Part shown: positions 11,490-22,405 of the stretch, piece after piece
How positions within the stretch are numbered: position 1 is the stretch's first letter
Layout: each line of letters begins with the position of its first letter
From: Bidens hawaiensis
Lineage: Eukaryota > Streptophyta > Magnoliopsida > Asterales > Asteraceae
Length of the DNA stretch: 64,000 nt
Direction: 5' to 3'
Assembly (NCBI GenBank): GCA_021521415.1
Contig: JAIQDT010001940.1
Span: 124,001-188,000, forward strand
Program-made: the position numbers and the translations under genes
Notes under the pieces: generated by a model
Database searches by the model: none
What the model saw: only the letters and a program-made list of their open reading frames with translations
Told to the model about the DNA's origin: nothing

Positions 11490-12710
11490 AAAGTTAAAAT
11501 AAAAAGTACAATAAAAATGAGAAAATGAAAAGGAATCTAATTCATATTAATTTTAGTTTTGGATGGTGAAAATCAATTTAAGAATATAAATTGATGAGAA
11601 TGAAATTAAGGTAATAACCCATATGTGATTACTTTCTCTTTCCGCGTGCAAGATACATGTTAATTCCTCCATCATTTTAAAACGTCCATAACTTTTTCAT
11701 ACGTCAATTTTTTTTAAAAAAAATCACCATAATAACAAGTGTTTCTTATCCTAATATGAATATCATATTGTTATATAAAAGTAAAAGAATAATGGGTTTT
11801 TTTATATTGTGTTAATTGGTTGCTCGTTGTGCTTTTTAATTGGGTTTTCTATGCAATGTGTTATAGACTTTGGTTATTGTGTTTTTAATTGATATTTATA
11901 TTAAGATAAAATTTAAAAAAAAAGATTATATTATTGTGTCTTGTTCGTCATTGTATTTTGTGCTCAACATTTGTCTTTCTACTTTTCATTTCGTTTTAGT
12001 CATTTTGTAAAACATTCATTGTCTTTTATTCAGAATTGACATGTGGCATTCACTAAATTTGATAAAAATAGTATTGCGTTCAAGTCATTGTGTAATATGT
12101 AATTTCCATTGTGTTTTACGTTTCACGTCATTGCGATATATGTATTCACCATTGTGCCTTACGTAGGTCATTGTGTTATATGTATTAATCATTGTGTTTT
12201 ATATTTTAGTTTATTGTGTAATATTTACTCATCATTGTGTTTTATGTATTAAATAATTTGTTGGTATTTTTTATTATATTTACATATTTACACAATGGTG
12301 TTATTAATATTTATAAAAAACACAATGATGAGTTGAAAGACACAAAGACGAAAAAACACAATGACAAACCGAAAGACACAATGACGAAAAAAGACACAGT
12401 GGTAAGCAAAAAGACACAATGACGTACTTTTTTATTTAATTTTATATAAAAAAATTATAATCATATTAAAGATAAAAAAAAGTTTGTTATTATGGTGAAT
12501 TTTTTATTTATTTTTAAATATCATATGAAAAAGTTATAGACGTTTAAAATGATGGGGGAATAAACATTTGACTTGCATTTGTATAGAAGAAATGTGTACT
12601 ATTACTTTTATTCAATTTTTCCTTTGATCTCACTTGCCACATGTCAATTAATTATGGTTTCTCACACTTTTCATTTTTGTTGACCTTTTTAGAATAACTC
12701 AACCCTATGT
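11490..12710. mobile_element. Long-TIR MITE with ATTGTGT-rich core (copy 1)
   Basis: The segment at about 11660-11750 (CCATCATTTTAAAACGTCC, AACTTTTTCATA, CACCATAATAACAA) reappears inverted at about 12480-12575. Outer arms also match: AAAGTTAAAATAAAAAG near 11500 and the inverse of the segment near 12655-12705. The core (11810-12420) repeats CATTGTGTTTTATG and ACACAATGACGA variants many times. No transposase frame is present. The structure is that of a non-autonomous TIR element; the superfamily was not determined. Confidence 0.7.
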
Positions 12711-13103
12711 TTCTCTAGAAAATAATTGATAGAATTATTTTATTAACTATGGTTTTTGAAAGATGATAAACGATTATCATTATTTGAATATAAATGAAAT
12801 GGTTTACAAAATAGGGGTCAAGTTATTCTATAAATGGGAACAATAATGAAAAGAATGAGAAGGATTTGTAGCCACAAAAAATACCCCTAAAAAAATTAAA
12901 ACAAAAATAAAAAAGTAAATCATAACTCAAAATTTAATAAAAAACGAAAAAAGTAAGTGAAAAAAGTCATTGTTTCTTTTTATTTATCCTTGTGTTTTGT
13001 GTTTATTTTCGTCATTGATTGTGTCTTTTTTCCTTGACATTGTGTCTTTTTTTCTTTATATTGTGTTATATTACTCAACATTGTGCTATATTTTGTTCGG
13101 CAT

Positions 13104-13495
13104 TGTATAGGTCCTTGGACGGATCAAACAACACAACAACTAGTCTATTTGGATCAATCTCAACACTAGCTAGCGGAAATCACTAGTGAGGAACCGAGAT
13201 CTCGGATCTTGTTTGGTATATTATTACTCGAAATGGAAGGACATAAAAGAGTTTAGAGAGAGTTGGTAAGAGGATAAGGTTGAAGTATTTGCAAAAGGTT
13301 GTGTGTGCATGAGAAGCTTGCACTATTTATAGTGCAAGTCTCATGCATTTATCTTTAATACCAAAAGGCCCAATGGGCTTGATTACATGGCCTTAGGCCC
13401 AAACATACAAATGAAACAAACCGACAAGCTAACTAATATAAGCGTTTACAGTGCGAATAAATACAAAAGACTAATACACAAAGTGGGACCCTACA
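13104..13495 (-). repeat. 3' LTR of the ORF-X element (392 bp)
   Basis: Plus-strand borders are TGTATAGGTCC and GGGACCCTACA. It is nearly identical to 18620-19009. The TATA box is inside a palindrome: CTTGCACTA (13317-13325), TTTA, TAGTGCAAG (13330-13338), flanked by GCATGAGA and TCTCATGC. Confidence 0.92.
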
Positions 13496-13512
13496 ATCTC
13501 CCTCTAGTCTTT
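13496..13512 (-). other. Polypurine tract
   Basis: In the element sense GACTAGAGGGAGAT abuts the 3' LTR start TGTAGGG. The same 14 bases abut the LTR of the second copy at 26112-26125, which ties the two copies to one family. Confidence 0.85.
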
Positions 13513-13517
13513 AGTGT

Positions 13518-16500
13518 TTAATTCGTTAGCTCTCGTCTTCGGTCGGTCTCGTATTTGAAGTCATTCTCATAATTATATAGCTGATTATCAACAAGGTAGC
13601 GTACAAACTTGTTGAATTTCTCAACTATAGTATCATTCTTGTCGTGTCGGGCCTCATCGACTGTTCTTAACGATGAGTTGTAGAGTTTCAGTAGGTCTTC
13701 TTTGCTAAGAGTCACAAGCTCATGCTCATCAAAGAAGCGCAGAAAGTGCATATCTTTGCAATGCATTATGACTTCACCTGTATTGCTCCCAAACTCCCAA
13801 CATATAAACTGCTCAAGCAAGTTGGGGAGAAATGGTTCTCCATGGTAGATCGGTCTCACCTGCTTGTGAGTCTTGTACCACCACATTCATTTCTTCTTTC
13901 CGGTGACGGGATCAATCTATGTGGGATGTCGAAAGGCCTTACCTTTGTTGAGTTTGAAGTTAGGGTAATCTTTTTTCCACTCCTTGCTGATAAACCTGTT
14001 GAACCATCCCTTCATCTCCTTCTCAGTCACATAACTGCCCACAATTTTTCCGAAGAAGTTCATGTCGAGCTGGGATAGAGTATGCATGTCAGTGATATAC
14101 ATGTAGGTGAGATCTCCATTAGCTCGACGTATGGCCCATGTATGGATGCTCGAGTGCCATTTGCAGTAGACTATCAAGGAGTCATCTAGTTAGGGATAAG
14201 GTCGGTCTCTCACGCTTTCTCTATTGCTGATGAAGTAGGACTTCTTCTATTTCTTCTTCAGAGCTTGTGAAGCTTTAGCAGTAGCATTGGTGGTAGCTTG
14301 AGAGTTAGCAGGGAGCGTCACCACAGTCTTATCATGAACCGGAGTGTCCGGGATCGAATAGTAGTTTATCCTGTCATCACTATTTTCTTTATTTTCTTCC
14401 ACAGCTTCTTGAACTGGTGAGCTGGTGTCTGCAAAAGAATAAACATTAAAGATCGAGGCTATTTCAACCTCAACTGCAGCGTCAGCGTCCCTCGTTCGTT
14501 GAGATTCACTTGGCGGGTCTTGTTGACTCTCCTTATTACCACTAGTGACATCATCACCACCACAGTCATCATCATCACCATTACCGCTTCCATTGTGCGG
14601 TTCATCAAAGCTATCGAATGGATCGTCATCATCGTCATCCTCTTTCACCACATCATCGTCATCACCATCATCATCGGACTTGTCATCACCTTCATCATCA
14701 CCGTCACCCCCTTGAACCGATGGTTGTTGAACAGTAGAAACAATCACAAAAGAGGTAGGAGCACTCACTTGAGCAACTGATGTAGTTGCAACAAGTGTGG
14801 AAGTCATTGCACTGACCTGTCCAGTTGTAGTGGCAGTAGTAGCAATGATTTTAGTACTCGTGATTGTCCCAACAACCACCGGCTCCTCAACAGTGGTACT
14901 TGCACTGGCACCACGTCCACCATCATCTTTAACCGACATATCAGATAGGATTCCATGAAGCTTACCTTGAGCTCTGACCCTTTCGGCATCAGTGACTAGA
15001 TTGGCGAGAGCTGATCTTCTTTTGTTGCTCTGCTCAGTTTTTGGCTCGTTGGCTCGTAAGAATCCTCTGAAAGCCTCCATCAGATGAGAACTCGGGTTGT
15101 TGACATCATCATCGGTCAAACGCATTACCTCCATAACAGCAAGGTAACGATTGATGAGGGACTCTTTCACGCGGTTCTGACTGTTGTTTATGTCATGTTG
15201 ATCCTCTATTTCACCTTCAAGCTGCTCAATCATTGACCGCAGCCTAACACTCTCAGCCATTAACCTGTCCACGTCCCTAGAAGAACTGGACCCACTTTCC
15301 AACAAACTGACCCTTGAACCAAGGCTTTCAAATTCAATCATCACCTTATCAATGGTTGACTCTAGCTCCCTCTGCAGATTGTTTGCAAAGTTGGAGGAGG
15401 AAGGAAGATCAGTTTCTAGGGTAGAAACTCTTGATTGGATCCGCTCAATTTCATGTGTTGTTTGACGTTTCTTAACGAGTTTTGATTGATCAACTCTTTC
15501 TGATTGCAGATTCTTTTCTGAAAGGTAACAATCCAATCTCGTTATCTCACAATCCGAGCTCTATCCAGCTCTATGTTTTCCTCTAATTTAGCCACCCTTG
15601 AAGCAAGATCATCCCGCTGTCTTGTCACCTGCTCATTGATAACTTGTTGATCTTTGACGAACTTGATCAACAAGAGCTCTTGTTTAGCTATGTTCTCGTT
15701 TGCTTCCTCAAGTGCTCTAATCCTATAGAGGATAAGATCACGAAACACAGGGGACTTCTTCGACTTACCGCTAGATAAAGGTGTGGCTATAATGATTGGG
15801 CTTTTGAGCGTGGATGATGGTGTGGTTGAGATGGTTGATTGTGGAGTAGTTTGGATGGGTATGGTTATGGTTTGGGTTGGGAAGGATGTTGTGATGGCTA
15901 AGGGTAGACTTATTGGTTCAGTGGTGGTTGTTAATGTTAGTGGGTGGTTTGTGAGTGGATGGATGATATATATGTGGAAGTCTAAATTGATGAACCCCTA
16001 ATTGGTGAAGTAAATTGTTATGTGGGTGATGTAATGGGTGAGGTGATCCTAGGTGGTGATAGGGTTTGTTGGATGGGTTCGGTCTTGGTTTGGGTGATTA
16101 TGGGTAGGTTTTCTAGAATGGAATGCAAGGGTTCATCTAACCTAGATGTTGAGGTTTAGAGTGGTGTAATGGGTTCGTCTCTAAGGGTAGGGGATTTTGA
16201 TTTGGACTTGGGTTTGGATTTCAGTTGTGATTTTGGTTGGGATTTGGTTTGGGCTTTGGTGAACTTATAATTTATTTAGCTTTAAGTCTCTCTATGGTTT
16301 GGGCTAGTGTGGTTGGCGATGGTATGTGAGGATCAACTATAGTGGTGGTTGGTGATGTGATAGGTAGTGTGGAAGGTGGTGTGGTTGCTAAGGATTCGGC
16401 AATCCTAGCGAAAGTAGATGGAAAGATTACCTTTAGTGAAGAAGTGGACTTCTTGGAGTCCTTCATCCGCTTCAAACGTTTCAGAGGGCGCTCGGGCTCC

Positions 16501-17222
16501 TCTTCTTCAGCAGCAGGCTCAACAGGTGTCTTTGATGACTCACAGCTTTACGTTTTTCTTTGTCATGCAATTTCTTCGTCTGGTGCTCACCTTCCACATC
16601 AGACTCTAAATGGCCTCAGGTGCCTTAGGCTTAGCTTCAGGCCCATATTGCTCTTCCTCCTCATCAACACCATCACCATCATGACCATCATCGCCATCAT
16701 CATCTCCACTATCCCATTCTTCCTCAACATCAGTCTCATCACTGTCAGGCTCGATCTTAGCAAACTGATCAAACTTGAACCCAGCCTCCTCACCCTTATA
16801 CTTATACACACTCCTCCCAATAGGCTCAGCCATGTCCTTGAATACAGATTGTCAAACCATCTTAACAAGATGAGGTTCAGATGGTTCAACAACTTGTCCA
16901 TCTTCTTCAACTTCTTCTGGATACTTGGGTCTTGGAATATGTGGTAGTAAATCATCCAGAATCAGTTGCACAAACCTAGGATACATCATCCTTCGCTTCT
17001 TGGCAAGCACATTGAGTTGCATGTGCTTGAAGAACAACTTGGAGTAGTTGTACTTCCTTTTGTAAGTCAATCAAAGCATAAGACCAACCAAGTCAACGCT
17101 AAGCTTGTCAAACCCTCCCTTTTATGATGACAGGCAGTTGGCAAAAATGTGAAACAAGAGTTTCCAATATGAAGGCAGATGCCTCTTCTCACACGTGCTC
17201 CATTCAGTATCATAATCAATTT
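13518..17222 (-). pseudogene. ORF-X, copy 1: long non-pol retroelement protein
   Basis: Order on the minus strand: EKRHLPSYW block (17180); MMYPRFVQLILDDLLP (16980); acidic DDDGDDGHDGD (16690); Pro/Thr-rich segment (16475-16272); coiled-coil-like IRALEEANENIAKQELL (15720) and SRVSTLETDL through about 15150; VMRLTDDDVNNP (15130); Asp-rich tract (14720-14590); ASIFNVYSFAD (14450); WAIRRANGDLTYMYITDM (14120); HGEPFLPNLLEQFICWEF (13830); FDEHELVTLSKEDLLKLY (13730); IVEKFNKFVRYLV (13610). The last ~2 kb stays largely in one frame, with stops at about 14247, 14190, 13917 and 13890. It resembles, from memory, uncharacterised proteins abundant in Asteraceae genomes. Function unknown; nucleic-acid binding or a capsid role are only guesses. 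Confidence 0.65.
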
Positions 17223-17934
17223 CCCGAAGATACCCAGCAATCTGGTTGCCCATTCTTAACTTGTCATCTATCTCAAATGACTTGATGATGGATGCCAAAT
17301 CAACAAGAGTGGTAATTTGAAGGTTTGTTGTTCTCTTGATGGTTACCACGCTACTGTTCCAGATATAAGGTAGGGAGTTTAACAACTTATCATTGATTTC
17401 AATTTGATCAACAATCAATTCCTACACTCTTGATCTTGGTAGTCAGTGTTTCAAATCTATGGATGAGGTTTGTGACCGATTCTCCTTGCACATGGTTGAA
17501 CATGTTGAACTCACCCTTCAACATGCCCTTTTTATTGTTTCTTATCTCAGTGTTTCCCTCAAACTTACTAACCAAAGCATCCTGAGGCCTTTAGCAGTAG
17601 TGTGATCTCTCAAATTTTGAACAATTTCATGTGAGAGGCAAACACTGAACACCATAAGCCTTCTGGTCTTCACTAAAAAATTTCCTATCATTATCATCAT
17701 CAGCTGTCACGGGCTTAGGAACTTGGCCATCAGCAGTGGTAGTCATGGGAACATGTGGACCATTCTCAATGGCTCTAAGAAGTCCATTATCAATGATTCT
17801 AATATAGTTCTTAAAACGCTATTTGAATTCTTCAAAATCATTGTCCCATCTAAGTAGCTTGGGAGGTTTAGTTGTAGTTCCACATTAATTTCAAAGATCA
17901 TATAGCTTCTAACTTCCTCATTTTGTGTCGCCAT
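17223..17934 (-). pseudogene. Copia-type gag remnant joined to ORF-X
   Basis: The ATG at 17934 starts MATQNEEVRSYMIFEIN. Frames then change several times. Recognisable blocks are AIENGPHVPMTTTADGQ, KFEGNTEIRNNKKGML, GEFNMFNHVQGESVTNLI, LLNSLPYIWNSS and LASIIKSFEIDDKLR. They match the UBN2 gag domain of Ty1-copia elements. The zinc knuckle that should follow is missing: the last frame (17418-17122) passes without a stop from the gag block into YDTEWSTCEKRHLPSYW of ORF-X. This appears to be a deletion that fused gag to ORF-X in frame. Confidence 0.75.
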
Positions 17935-17984
17935 GGATAAACAAACTCTAGAATCAAAACAGTCCAAACATATTATGCTGAAAA

Positions 17985-18280
17985 GATACAAATCCAAAGT
18001 AATCGAATGGAAAGTAATCGAATCACAAAGTAATCGAATCACAAAGTAATCGAATAGAAACTAATCTAATCGAATAGAATTCGATTAGATTGAATTCTGA
18101 AATCCAGTTAGAGAACCTTTCAGTATTCGATTAGAGAACTTTGAGTATTCGATTGGAGTTCTTTGGAGATTCGATTAGGCTTCTTTGAGACTCGATAAGA
18201 TTACTCTGAAACTCGATTAGAGAACCTTTCTCCAATTTGATTAGAGAACCTCATATTCTGATTCAATTAGATTACAGAAA
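17985..18280. repeat. AATCGAAT / ATTCGATT-rich leader
   Basis: Between the primer site and the gag ATG the sequence repeats AATCGAAT, GATTAGA and ATTCGATTAGAG many times in both orientations. A comparable ATTCG/CGAAT-rich leader (22118-22310) precedes ORF-X copy 2. It is non-coding; the role is unknown. Confidence 0.6.
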
Positions 18281-18605
18281 GTACGGATTATACTTTCTAG
18301 TCACCTTTTCACCTTTTTCCTTTTGAGGAAAGTTACATCAATCACTTCAACACCTTTTGGATCTAAGAAACACCCATTCTTGAACAGTTTTCTCAACCAA
18401 ATCTTGTATTTTGAACACTTTTTCAAACAAATTCACGTAAACAACCACACAATTTCAAACCCGAAGCAAGAACAGTTGTAAACACTTTTTCTCCGTTATC
18501 ATGAACCCGTAACCCACTATAACACTTGAAAAAACCCTGTCTTTAACACAAACAAGACCAAAATCCAAGTTTGTGACCCAAGACCACAACTAGTAGAGCC
18601 CGAAA

Positions 18606-18617
18606 GCTCTGATACCA
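18606..18617 (-). other. Primer-binding site, initiator tRNA-Met type
   Basis: GCTCTGATACCA on the plus strand is TGGTATCAGAGC in the element sense, the standard plant copia primer site complementary to initiator tRNA-Met. It lies two bases from the LTR. Confidence 0.9.
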
Positions 18618-18619
18618 AT

Positions 18620-19009
18620 TGTATGTCCTTGGATGGATCAAACAACACAACAACTAGTCTACTCGGATCAATCTCTAACACTAGCTAGCGGAAATCACTA
18701 GTGAGGAACCGAGATCTCGGATCTTGTTTGGTATATTATTACCCGAAACGGAAGGAAAGATACGAGTTAAGAGAGAGTTGGTAAGAGGATTAGGTTGAAA
18801 TATTTACAAAAGGTTGTGTGTGCATGAGAAGCTTGCACTATTTATAGTGCAAGTTTCATGCATCTATCTTTATTACCAAAAGACCCAATGGGCTTGATTA
18901 CATGGCATTAGGCCAAACATACAAAGGAAACAAACCGACAAGCTAACTAATATAAGTGTTTACAGTGTCAGTAAATACAAAAGACTAATATACAAAATGG
19001 GACCCTACA
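18620..19009 (-). repeat. 5' LTR of the ORF-X element (390 bp)
   Basis: Plus-strand borders are TGTATGTCCTTGG and GGGACCCTACA. It differs from the other LTR at scattered bases and small indels, and keeps the TATA-centred palindrome near 18835-18860. On the minus strand it directly precedes the primer-binding site. Confidence 0.92.
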
Positions 19010-19300
19010 CACTGTGTTATATTTTGCGATCTATTTTGTTTTTTTTTTACTTATAATTGTGTCTTTTGCTCATTTTTGTCATTGTGTCTTTGATCTCTGC
19101 ATTGTGTCTCTTCGTCAAATTTTTTTTAACGGGAATGATGGCGGAAACATTTTAGTTTTTTAATTTTTTTCGTTTTTTATTTATATTTGGAGTTATGATT
19201 TTTTTTTATTTATTTTTAAGGGGTTTTTGGTGTGGTCACAAATTCTTCTCACACTTCTCATTTTTGTCTCTCTTTGTATTTTAACTTTACCCTACAAAGT

Positions 19301-20500
19301 AGCGTCTAAAATTCAAAGACTTCGATGTGGGTCAAACATGATTCGTGCATCTATTTAAAATAAATCGATTTGTTAAAATAGTATTGTTTTATATAATGTT
19401 AATATGTTATCACACTTATTATTTTATTACTAATTACATGTATACATATATATGAGTTTATATCAGGCCGTTTTTTTTACTCACACACGGTCTTATATTA
19501 TATATAATTTTATTATAATAAAAGTACATACAAATAATTTGAATGGTTTTTATCAAAACAAAAGGTAAAAAGGCAACAAAGTTTTTTTAGCGTTTTCGAA
19601 TCTTGCTCATACATTATTGGCTTGCGATTTCCTTGCTGTGTTTTTTTTCTTTTGAATTTTAATTTTAGTACTAACATTAATGACTGAAAGTTCTTACATA
19701 AGTGGCTTGCGATTTCTAGGATTATTTTATTTTTTCAGATAAATTTAAGTTTCCGCATTAATAGCAATGAGATTATATATACTAATGAAATATTAGATAA
19801 ATAAAACACAAATTACCCAATGCAAACACATGAACCTCATGTTGAAAAACCTGAAAACTTTTTACTTTTTAAATAGCCAACCTATTTTACTAAATAAAAA
19901 CAGGAGATTTTCGATTTTTGGGAAGGAAATCTCTTTAAACGAACATTCCAAACATAGAGTTGACATAGAATTATCATAAACACGGAAAGAATTTAAAATA
20001 GATTAGTAGGTTTTAATCAAACCTACGTAGTTTTGATTGGTCTCGCATGTAAGGTTATACGCCTAGCAGCATCGTATTCACTTTTCCTATATATATAAAC
20101 AAAGTTTCCTGAAAATGGTAAGAATGACTTAAAGTTTGACGTTAAAACTTGGAAACTATTAATCTCACCAACTATATATGTGTGTGTGTGTGTGTGTGTG
20201 AGTGTGTGTGTGTATAGAAAATGATTTAAATAAAAATCTATAGTTTCTTAAGAAGAGTAAGAACCAATTCATTTTTGATATGTGGCATGCTATCTATTTA
20301 AATGAAAAGGGTATTGTAGTATTTTGGTTTGTATTTTATTTTTAAAGAAACTAAACTATAATTACTATTATTCATATATTCAAGGATCTATAAATGACAC
20401 CACCGTTTTTCAGTAAATCTAACTTCAAAATAACCCAAATAGTGTGATAATAATTTTGTGATTGCATGTGAGGACTTTCATTACCCAATCACACAAAGAT
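19301..20500. other. Gene-free AT-rich stretch with (TG)n
   Basis: No gene seen. A (TG)n run lies at about 20179-20213. Just after it, 20215-20300 (TTCTTAAGAAGAGTAAGAACC, TATGTGGCAT) resembles 46520-46570, so it is probably the end of a shared MITE family. Confidence 0.5.
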
Positions 20501-20504
20501 TCTC

Positions 20505-21240
20505 ATGGCAATAACATTTCATATTAAGTATCATATGGCCATGAGTGTTCACCGGGCCACTAACTTCATGAAGAAGTATGGGCAAAACAGCTTCAGATAT
20601 TCTCAGGGAAACAACATTGGTTCAACAAGGATAAGCTCTGTTGTTACAACTGCAATGAAATTGGGCACTTTTCAAGGGAAAACACAAACCCAAGACAACT
20701 TGCTGGAGATGTTAATATTGTTGATGTGTCTGACTGTGAAGGGGGTAAAGGGAATGATGCTGGTAAAAGACTAGCTGGTTAAGGTAGCTCATCGGGTAAA
20801 GGGGTTCCAAGAATCAGTCAAGGGAGCTTAAAGACAAAGGCCTTGATCACTAAATCTACTGAGTCCTTTGAATCTAACTAGAGAATTAATGAACCCGATG
20901 AACTTGGCTTGGATGGTGTTTGTGAATGGAGATCAAGCTTTAACATGTACTGCAGCAGGAAGCAGCCAAGGAAATCCTGCCCAAGGTACACAAACATTTT
21001 TTCTCTAAATTATGTATAGATATAGTAGAAAATTACATAACCCATAATGCTAGTCTAGTCTGATAAGAGAAAACATTGGTATTAAATACCTAAATGATAA
21101 GTATAAGAAAGCTAAAAAGAAATTTACCACTAGAATTCAGACTCACCATGATGACATGGCAAGCTTAAATCGAAAGTTATTTGAAGCAAACTTTTCAGTT
21201 GACACTCACTACAAAAGAATAGTTATTTGAAGCAAACATG
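20505..21240 (+). pseudogene. Copia gag nucleocapsid remnant
   Basis: The plus strand encodes CYNCNEIGHFSREN near 20644, a CCHC zinc knuckle whose last Cys is replaced by Asn. A Gly/Lys-rich tail follows, then blocks such as RINEPDELGLDGVCEW and FEANFSVDTHYKRI near 21190. There are several frame changes and stops. It lies 1.5 kb before ORF-X copy 2 and may be that element's gag, or a separate relic. Confidence 0.55.
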
Positions 21241-22405
21241 TCGTGTTCTTTCTCAGAAAAAATATAATTACACTTAGTAAATATTATTAAGTATTTAATG
21301 TTAATTTATTCTTCACTCCTTAATTCATTTTTATTTTGGTTTATTTTGTTTTGTTTTGTTTTGTTTTGTTTTGTTTTTATGTTTTTCACTTAAAATCTTG
21401 TTCTAGGTTGTTTTATTTTATTTTTTATTTTATCTTTTATTTAATTTTATTTTATTTTACTTTAATTTTCTTTTTAACTTTATTTTAAACTTTTATTGCC
21501 TTACGTTAAGGTCTCTCTTGCAAAAGTTGTAACCGTGTAGACCGACAAAATAAATATATTGTATATATATGAGTGTTAGGGTTCAATGTATAAATACTTT
21601 TCGGGTTTAAATGGCAACTCATTTTCACTTTCATTTTATCACTTCACACTTTCAAAACACTCTCTTCTTCTCTCTCCATAACCACCACCATTTACCCTAA
21701 TCAGAACACCAAATATGTTGTTGATTTCCATCTAGTCACACTTGATTATAATAAACATGGATCCATACCCCATGCTAGTTAATCAGTTTCTCACAAAAGA
21801 TTCTTGTTCTTCACTTTTCGGTTGAAACCGAATATTAATAAGATCTGATGGGTCATGATATGTTGTTTGTTGTTTGAATCGACAACAAATTATCATTTTC
21901 GACATCATATTAGATCTAGATACTGATTTAATTGATTTTTGTAAAGTTTTGTTAGATTTTAGGTTTTTAAGAGTTTTCGGACCTTTAATAGTCCGATTGG
22001 TGTTCTTGAAGGTTGTGTTTGTGTGAAAAAGTAGTACATAAGTCAAATTCAGGTCTAGGCGACCTAAGAAAGTAAAGGAATTGAAGTTTGGATAAACTTG
22101 TGTTTTTAGAATCACATAAGGAATCGAATCGCATCGCATAAGGTGAATTGAATCGGATCTCATGAATCATCTGAGTTGCATATGATTTAAATCGGATATC
22201 ATAAATGTTATGATTCGCATCGCAAAAATCTGAATCGCATTTTTCATGCGATTGAAATACCCATGCGATTCGTTTAAAATTCCATGATGCGATTCGTTTA
22301 GACTTAGAATTTTAGAATAAAATCAATTTTTCATTTTGTTTTCTGTTTTATTTTTATTTTATTTATATATCAGTTATGATGTATCTATTTGATGATGTAT
22401 TGCAG
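21241..22405. other. Low-complexity and leader-like region before ORF-X copy 2
   Basis: It holds (TTTTG)n at 21340-21377, T/A-rich tracts to 21500, and a TATAAATA at about 21590 followed by a CT-rich stretch (21640-21700) like a promoter and leader. ATTCG/CGAAT-rich sequence at 22118-22310 follows. No LTR or primer site was recognised, so the 5' end of copy 2 is undefined. Confidence 0.45.

Larger units (their letters stand above)
13104..19009 (-). mobile_element. Non-autonomous copia-derived LTR element carrying gag-ORF-X
   Basis: Two LTRs (13104-13495 and 18620-19009) bracket 5.1 kb. The minus-strand order is LTR, primer site matching tRNA-iMet (TGGTATCAGAGC), gag remnant, ORF-X, polypurine tract, LTR. 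No protease, integrase, RT or RNase H motif is seen in any frame. The gag part is of the copia (UBN2) type. Mobility would need proteins from an autonomous relative. No perfect target duplication was found (GGCAT on the left, CACTG on the right), possibly because the insertion is old or lies in repeated CATTGTG sequence. Confidence 0.9.
12813..19300. mobile_element. Long-TIR MITE (copy 2), split by an LTR element
   Basis: The left arm at 12813-12960 and the right arm at about 19120-19300 are inverted copies of each other. Shared blocks include ATCATAACTC, AAAAAACGAAAAAA and GATTTGT(A/G)CCAC, with an outer block of the AATGAAAAG type. Between them are CATTGTGT repeats (12970-13103 and 19010-19110), interrupted by the 5.9-kb LTR element at 13104-19009. 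Without the insertion it would be about 580 bp. It belongs to the same family as 11490-12710. Confidence 0.7.

Noticed and set aside
14499..14780. Ile/Thr-rich plus-strand frame
   Set aside because: Shadow of the Asp-rich tract of ORF-X copy 1 on the other strand.
13099..19014. 5-bp target duplication for the ORF-X element
   Set aside because: GGCAT and CACTG do not match. A CATTG/CACTG alignment needs overlap with the LTR end, so it is not claimed.
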